DNA from: Phallusia mammillata
Taxonomy: Eukaryota > Chordata > Ascidiacea > Phlebobranchia > Ascidiidae
Assembly (NCBI GenBank): GCA_003260075.1
Contig: QLIY01000278.1
Coordinates: 1 to 64,000 of the forward strand
DNA length: 64,000 nucleotides
Direction of reading: 5' to 3'
Shown in pieces: positions 58,941-64,000 of this stretch. Both the position numbers and the translations under genes were made by a program. Every line of letters starts with the position of its first letter. Positions within the stretch are counted from its first letter, which is position 1. Under the pieces are notes generated by a model that saw only the letters and a program-made list of their open reading frames with translations, searched no databases and was not told the origin of the DNA.

Positions 58941-59378
58941 TTGTGCGATGTGTTTGCTCCTGCTTATATAGTCTTTTCCGGTTGAAGTCGCAAATAGAAC
59001 AAATCCGCCCTGAGAAATAGCATTGCAGCTCTGTTAGGGGGCGGTATGACTTTATAATATTGCTCATTTGCCGCAAGATAAATTCTATCACATAAAAGGA
59101 AAAAGGGTACATTACTTTAAAACTAAAATTTCGCATTATGTCGAAATTGTCGCCAGTTTTCGTCTTCTATTTTCCCCCTTTGGGGATGTAGAAGCTGATT
59201 TAATCGTTTGCCTTTGAAACGTTTGCTCAAAAATGCAGAAAAAGAAGAGACACTCTGTGTGGAGTTATTCAGCCAGCTCTGGTTGAAATGCTAAGATCAG
59301 ACTTACCGAACAATTTGTGATATACATGATAATGTACATGGTCCTTTACAAGGCGTCATCGAGGCAGTCGGTCTACAG
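58941..59378. other. Non-coding flank of the zinc-finger remnant
   Basis: AT-rich, no gene. Includes the source of the 58185 duplicate (AAGATCAGACTTACCGAACA). Confidence 0.5.
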
Positions 59379-60640
59379 CAGACCACAATGTGAATCTACA
59401 AATTAAAATTAATTTTCAGATGAGAATTGTATAGAAGTAAATTGTATAGAAGTGTTGTATAGAAGCATTCTATTATACAAGTTTACTTTAGAACGAAATA
59501 CTAATTGTGTTGAGTTGAGTTAAGTTGGTTATGTTTTACTTGGTGAAAAAAAACACATAGCGTCACAATAGCCTTCAAGCAATTCTCATGTCGGAAATAA
59601 CTGTGCAACTATGAAATGTAAATTCAAAACTTTGAATTTCATCTGGTAAGTTGTCAATGTGTTAACGGTGCTCTACCGAGGATAGTTTAACATTCTCATG
59701 GTCATAAACAAGCAAGCTTTCAACAATTTGGTCTATCTGTCTGATGAATCCGTATGGGTCGAAACAGTCCAAATACTATGCTACATCAGTTGGCGTGCAA
59801 ATACATTGGGTATATTTTTTTTTAGGAAAGCAGCCAGCGGATAAACAAGACAAAATATCGACAAGTCTTAAGGATATGAAAGGATTTTAAGGATATTAAA
59901 AACACACAGTCCAGAATGATAAGAACCATTACTCTACTACACCTAGTGGACGTAAAATTAGCAAATCTGTGGTCGCTAGATAGTGAAGTGTACAAAGATT
60001 TGCTTGTTTGCCCAGACCCCCCCCCCCAGCAGACCACAATGTGAATCTACAAATTAAAATTAATTTTCAGATGATAATTGTATAGAAGTAAATTGTATAG
60101 AACCATTGTATTATACAAGTTTACTTTAAACGAAAGAACGAAATACTAATTGTGTTGAGTGAGTTAAGTTGTTTATATTTTACTTGGTGATAAAAAACAT
60201 AGCGTCACAATAGCCTTCAAGCAATTCTCATGTCGGAAATAGCTGTGCAACGATGAAATGTAATTTCAACACTTATGGTAGTTATCAATGTGTTAACGGT
60301 GCTCTACCGAAGATAATTTAACATTCTCATGGTCATAAACAAGCAAGCTTTCAACAATTTGGTATATATGTCTGATGAATCCGTATAGGTCGAAACAGTC
60401 CAAATATTATGCTACATCAGTTGGCGTGCAAATACATTGGGTATATTTTTTTTAAGAAAGCAGCCAGCGGATAAACAAGACAAAATATCGGTAAGTCTTA
60501 AGGATATGAAAAGATTTTAAGGATATTAAAAACACACAGTGCAGAATGACAAGAACCATTACTCTACTACACCTAGTGGACGTAAAATTAGCAAATCTGT
60601 GGTCGCTAGATAGTGAAGTGTACAAAGATTTGCTTGTTTG
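59379..60640 (+). repeat. Two allele-like copies of a 610-bp segment split by C11
   Basis: 59379-59990 and 60028-60640 are collinear and close to identical apart from scattered substitutions and small indels. The join is an 11-C run (60017-60027) placed directly before CAGCAGACCACAATGTG. The pattern suggests two haplotypes placed in tandem. Confidence 0.9.
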
Positions 60641-60654
60641 CTCAGAAAAGGGCA

Positions 60655-61055
60655 GGAACTTGGCCGAATGGCCTGGCGCGCCCGACCCATATAAATACAT
60701 AAAAAACTGATCGGGATTTGTCCCGGGGAGTGTCCTGGGTTCGAATCCCGTGAAAAAAGGGGACAGGGACTTGGCCGAATGGTTCGGCTCGCCTCATTCA
60801 TCGCCTGAAGCGTCGTGGGATCGAACCACTGAAAACCAAACGCATGGAAGAAAAATCCAAAAATCCCCATACTATTTTAAATGTGGTCAAAACGGCCGAG
60901 GGGTAATACCACGAACTTGCCCCCCCCCCATCGCCTGAAGCGTCATGGGTTCGAACCACGTGACAACTAAACGCATGCAAGAAAATTCCAAAACTCCCCA
61001 TATTATTTTAAATGTGGTCAAAATGGCCGAGGGGTAATACCACGAACTTACGTTA
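60655..61055 (+). mobile_element. tRNA-like SINE copies, one duplicated across C10
   Basis: ACTTGGCCGAATGG (box A-like) occurs at about 60658 and 60769, with box B-like GGGTTCGAATCCCG (60730) and GGGATCGAACCAC (60816). The stretch ATCGCCTGAAGCGTC to GGTAATACCACGAACTT is present twice, at about 60798-60919 and 60930-61048, split by C10 (60920-60929). Confidence 0.65.
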
Positions 61056-61450
61056 ACAAGCTTGTGAATCTTGTTACGCTATAAGCATGAAACTATAGCG
61101 TTATTGTACGAAACCAGTGGCACCTAATTTAACTAACCAACTCTTCCCATTGAATATATAAAACTAATAAAGTCCATGGAATTGAAACATATTGGCAGCT
61201 TATTAAAGAGCATGACGAGTTCAGGTTTTATCCGCCAGCCAATATGAAACAAAAAAAATATTCGCAGGCTCAAAGTTTATTTCAAAACAGAACACCCAAA
61301 ACAATTTGTTCCCACATTTAATCGCGAATTGTTAAAAGAACATTCTAGGTTTTCGATTTCGAAATTTTTTCGAAACAAGTATTGTCAGAAACTAAGCTGC
61401 TAAATGCAGTTAAACACACGTTTAAAAATACCGTTTATAATATTTTTCAG

Positions 61451-62182
61451 GATTGTCGTTTCGATTCCTCTTGCAAGCTGCTCGGTGATCCAAAAAATCA
61501 AAGCAATATGGAAAATAAGAAACTCCATCGATGTGATGTTTGTGAAAAGATTTTTAGCCAAAAAGGAAGTTTGAAAAAACATATGTTGATTCACACTAAT
61601 GAGAAACCCCAGAGGTGTGATGTTTGCGAGAAAACATTTAAATGGGCAGCATCTTTGAAACGACACTTGTTGATTCATACTAATGAAAAACCTCATCGAT
61701 GTAATGTTTGTGAAAAAAGATTTGCTCGAAATGGACATTTGAATAGACACATGTTGATTCACACCAATGAGAAACCACATCGGTGTCATACTTGTGAGAA
61801 AAGATTTACCCGAAGTGGAGATTTAAAAACACACATGTTGATACACACCAATAAGAAACCTTACAACTGTGTTATTTGTGATAAACGCTTTCGCCAAAAT
61901 GAAACTTTGAAAAGACACATGTTGACTCACATTGGTGGAAGACCTCATCGATGTAATGTTTGTGAAAAAAACAACACTCGGACTGAACATTTGAAAAGAC
62001 ACATGTTGTTTCACACTGGCGAGAAACCTCATCATTGTGTTGTCTGTGATAAACGCTTTCGCCGAAATGCACATTTGAAAAAACACATTTTGACTCACAC
62101 TGGTAAGAAATTATGTGATATATGTCAAAAAAGGTTTAACTGGATTGAACATGTTCATTCACAACAGCGAGAAACCAAGTAG
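61451..62182 (+). CDS. C2H2 zinc-finger protein, terminal exon (seven fingers)
   Basis: A pyrimidine-rich acceptor TATTTTTCAG ends at 61450, and the open frame continues in phase 0 to the TAG at 62180-62182. The first in-frame ATG is at 61508. Seven C2H2 fingers with the linker HTNEKP or HTGEKP follow each other, and finger 8 (CDICQKRFNWIEH) is broken. Helix residues at -1/3/6 are Q/S/K, W/S/R, R/H/R, R/D/T, Q/T/R, R/H/R and R/H/K. Finger 6 has Asn where the core Phe should be. A nuclear DNA-binding role is expected from the family. Upstream exons are not visible. Related arrays at 48.9, 50.3 and 58.3 kb are decayed, so this may be the only functional member here. Confidence 0.8.
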   Translation, partial: DCRFDSSCKLLGDPKNQSNMENKKLHRCDVCEKIFSQKGSLKKHMLIHTNEKPQRCDVCEKTFKWAASLKRHLLIHTNEKPHRCNVCEKRFARNGHLNRHMLIHTNEKPHRCHTCEKRFTRSGDLKTHMLIHTNKKPYNCVICDKRFRQNETLKRHMLTHIGGRPHRCNVCEKNNTRTEHLKRHMLFHTGEKPHHCVVCDKRFRRNAHLKKHILTHTGKKLCDICQKRFNWIEHVHSQQRETK

Positions 62183-62400
62183 ATGTCATCTTTGTTCAAA
62201 GTGGAACCTTGAAAAAATCAACATGATGACACACACAAGTGAGAAATGCCATCAATGTGAAATTTGTAAGAAGAAATTTCGTTTCTATGAACAGACATAC
62301 CTTGACTAATATCAAGGCGTTGTTTTCTAAAAACCGTTTGCTCCAAGTGGATATTTGAGAACCCACATGCTGATCCCCATGAAATAGGCTCGCACGAACC
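62183..62400 (+). pseudogene. Decayed fingers after the stop of the zinc-finger exon
   Basis: In a +1-shifted frame the sequence reads LNMFIHNSEKPSRCHLC, then KINMMTHTSEKCHQCEICKK and KFRFYEQTYLD with a stop. These are the eighth and later fingers, put out of frame by a small indel near 62145. Confidence 0.75.
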
Positions 62401-64000
62401 AGCAACTCAATCTATTCGATTTGTTTTACATATTAGTTGGCACAAGTGAACATTGAATATATATGGTGGCGTGCTGTTTCTGCAAAAAGATTTATTTTTT
62501 GTGATTTTTATATTACCATGTCTCAAATATTGTTGCCCACCCTTGCAAAATGATTATATAATGCAACTGCATAGTAGTTTGTTGTCGTGATTCGCTTAAA
62601 GTGATTGTTTGGTTTAAACTGTTTTAAGCAACTTTAAATTTGCAGAAAAACTAAGTAAATCTAAAGCACAACTTAATTTCAAGACAGCAACTGTATAGAT
62701 ATTCTACAAGTATTTTCTATCGTATTACACAAGTTTACTTTTAAAAGAAGAACAAAGGATCAATTTAGTTGAGTTTGTTTTGCATAGTGCGAAAAAAACA
62801 TATCGACAAAATATTAATCAACTATCACGGAGCCTGAAATATAGCTCCCCAACGTTGAACTGTAATTATCAAACTCGGAGTGACCAAAATTTTATCGCCC
62901 AAGTCTGCTGTGAGTCAAAAATGCTTAAATGGATTAGGCATAAATAATCAATTTACACTCACAAGGTCCTAAATTTCGCAAACATTTTGCCGCATTAGAA
63001 TAGAGGCAAAACCACTACATGATAAGAAGACATAAAAACGAATTGATAAGACATGGGTTTGTTGCACTTTCTTCTAAGACATGAGCCACTTTCCTGTCAT
63101 CAACTGCCCGCGTGAAAAACAAACTAGGTGAATCTTTCTGCATGTTCTGCCACGTTACTTTGTATGAAATGCGTGGAGTATGTTGTAGCTTTTTATATTT
63201 TATGCGATTAGATGAATTATGCGAGTAAGTAGAATGTGTGATTAAAAAAGTTATCCGATTAACTGAAATAATCAAATAAGTGAATTATGCGGTTAAGTGA
63301 ATGATGCCATTAACTGAAATATCCGATTAAGTGAATTTTGCGATGAGAAGCACTGCTACACTGTAACGTGTTTAGTTGAACAAAATCTACTAAACATCAG
63401 CAAGCAATTGCCAAAACCCATATATATATATATATATTTAATTTTGCCAAGTTTGCGTTAACAACGTTGAATTTTGTCTCGCTATTGGTGTTTTCATAAG
63501 CAAGAAATTTCAGCAGCGTTATATATCTAGGTTCGAACAACATAAGATACATCCATTATTTTGTTTGTTTGTTTCATTTTTATCCTCAGTGGACAGACAC
63601 CATCTGAATGAGTGGTGTTCACAGTGTTGAAAAATAATTATCCCTTTACGAAGCATGCACTAGAAAACAGTAGACACATTGAAAAATATGTGTAAACATA
63701 TGCTTCACCACAAACGGTACGCATAAGCTTGCCTTAGCTTCCGGATTTAGAAAATGTCCAGGATATTTGTCAGTTGCCAATTCCCAGTCCATTTCATTGA
63801 CACACATTTATATTATTGACATGTGATATATTAATGACAGTTACTAATTTTCTTAGGAAGAATTTTTGAAACACAATACGGTTTAGAGTTGATTGATTTA
63901 ATTATTAACAACATTTTTGGAAATCTATATATCATTAATCTTTGATCTCAGCGGTGGAAAGGGCAAAGATTACACTTAATTCAACTATGCGGGAACAAAG
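62400..64000 (+). repeat. Segmental copy of 50440-54320
   Basis: Collinear with the earlier segment: TATGGTGGCGTGCTGTTT, then the empty hAT site (63072-63079), the GTGATTAAAAAAGTT unit, the TA tract (about 63419), and CAGCGGTGGAAAGGGCAAAG at the window end. It lacks the hAT insertion, C10 run and n found in the other copy. No independent gene. Confidence 0.88.

Noticed and set aside
60730-60743. tRNA gene signalled by GGGTTCGAATCCCG
   Set aside because: Box A-like to box B distance and flanks do not fold as a tRNA; part of a repeated tRNA-like SINE.
61382-61450. Upstream extension of the zinc-finger frame
   Set aside because: It begins at TTG, not ATG, and a good splice acceptor ends at 61450.

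Overview
This is AT-rich, repeat-laden metazoan DNA, probably from a marine invertebrate chordate (tunicate-like). The evidence is a clear ANKS3 orthologue, two paralogous adhesion-type GPCR genes (SUEL lectin + GAIN/GPS + 7TM), C2H2 zinc-finger arrays with HTNEKP linkers, small introns with ordinary GT-AG junctions, many hAT non-autonomous elements, LINE fragments, Penelope-like elements (PLEs) and tRNA-derived SINEs. The species cannot be named from the sequence. Very long G/C homopolymers fit either short-read gap-filling artefacts or the G-quadruplex-rich genomes reported for salps.

Layout. 1.3-6.9 kb: a 5.56-kb element with 34-bp perfect (about 58-bp imperfect) terminal inverted repeats and a perfect 9-bp target-site duplication. 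It encloses the whole ANKS3-like gene (minus strand), a hAT MITE and a PLE 3' end with a hammerhead-ribozyme core. 7-13 kb: LINE fragments on both strands, unidentified remnants, a T-rich tandem repeat and a 20-bp minisatellite. 15-22 kb: pieces of one or more large DNA transposons with a zinc-finger/OTU-like protease part, transposase-like blocks and a ubiquitin-specific-protease (USP) part, split by long poly-G runs. 22.8-32 kb and 35.5-40.8 kb: two copies of a segmental duplication, each with an eight-exon adhesion GPCR gene. The first copy is a pseudogene (nonsense codon and loss of TM4); the second is intact except for a 10-C run that shifts the frame. A degraded PLE lies between them. 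41-49 kb: repeats, SINEs, a hAT element and a single-exon orphan 7TM protein (minus strand). 49-64 kb: a local zinc-finger cluster in repeated segmental copies. One terminal exon (61.45-62.18 kb) has seven good fingers; the other copies are decayed. Hammerhead-bearing PLE ends lie at 56.2-58.0 kb.

Assembly quality matters for every reading here. G/C runs are of two sizes, 10-12 and 33-98 nt. Most short runs, and several single n characters, sit exactly between two copies of the same local sequence, as expected when overlapping contig ends were not merged. Matching target-site duplications on both sides of several long runs show that those flanks do belong together.
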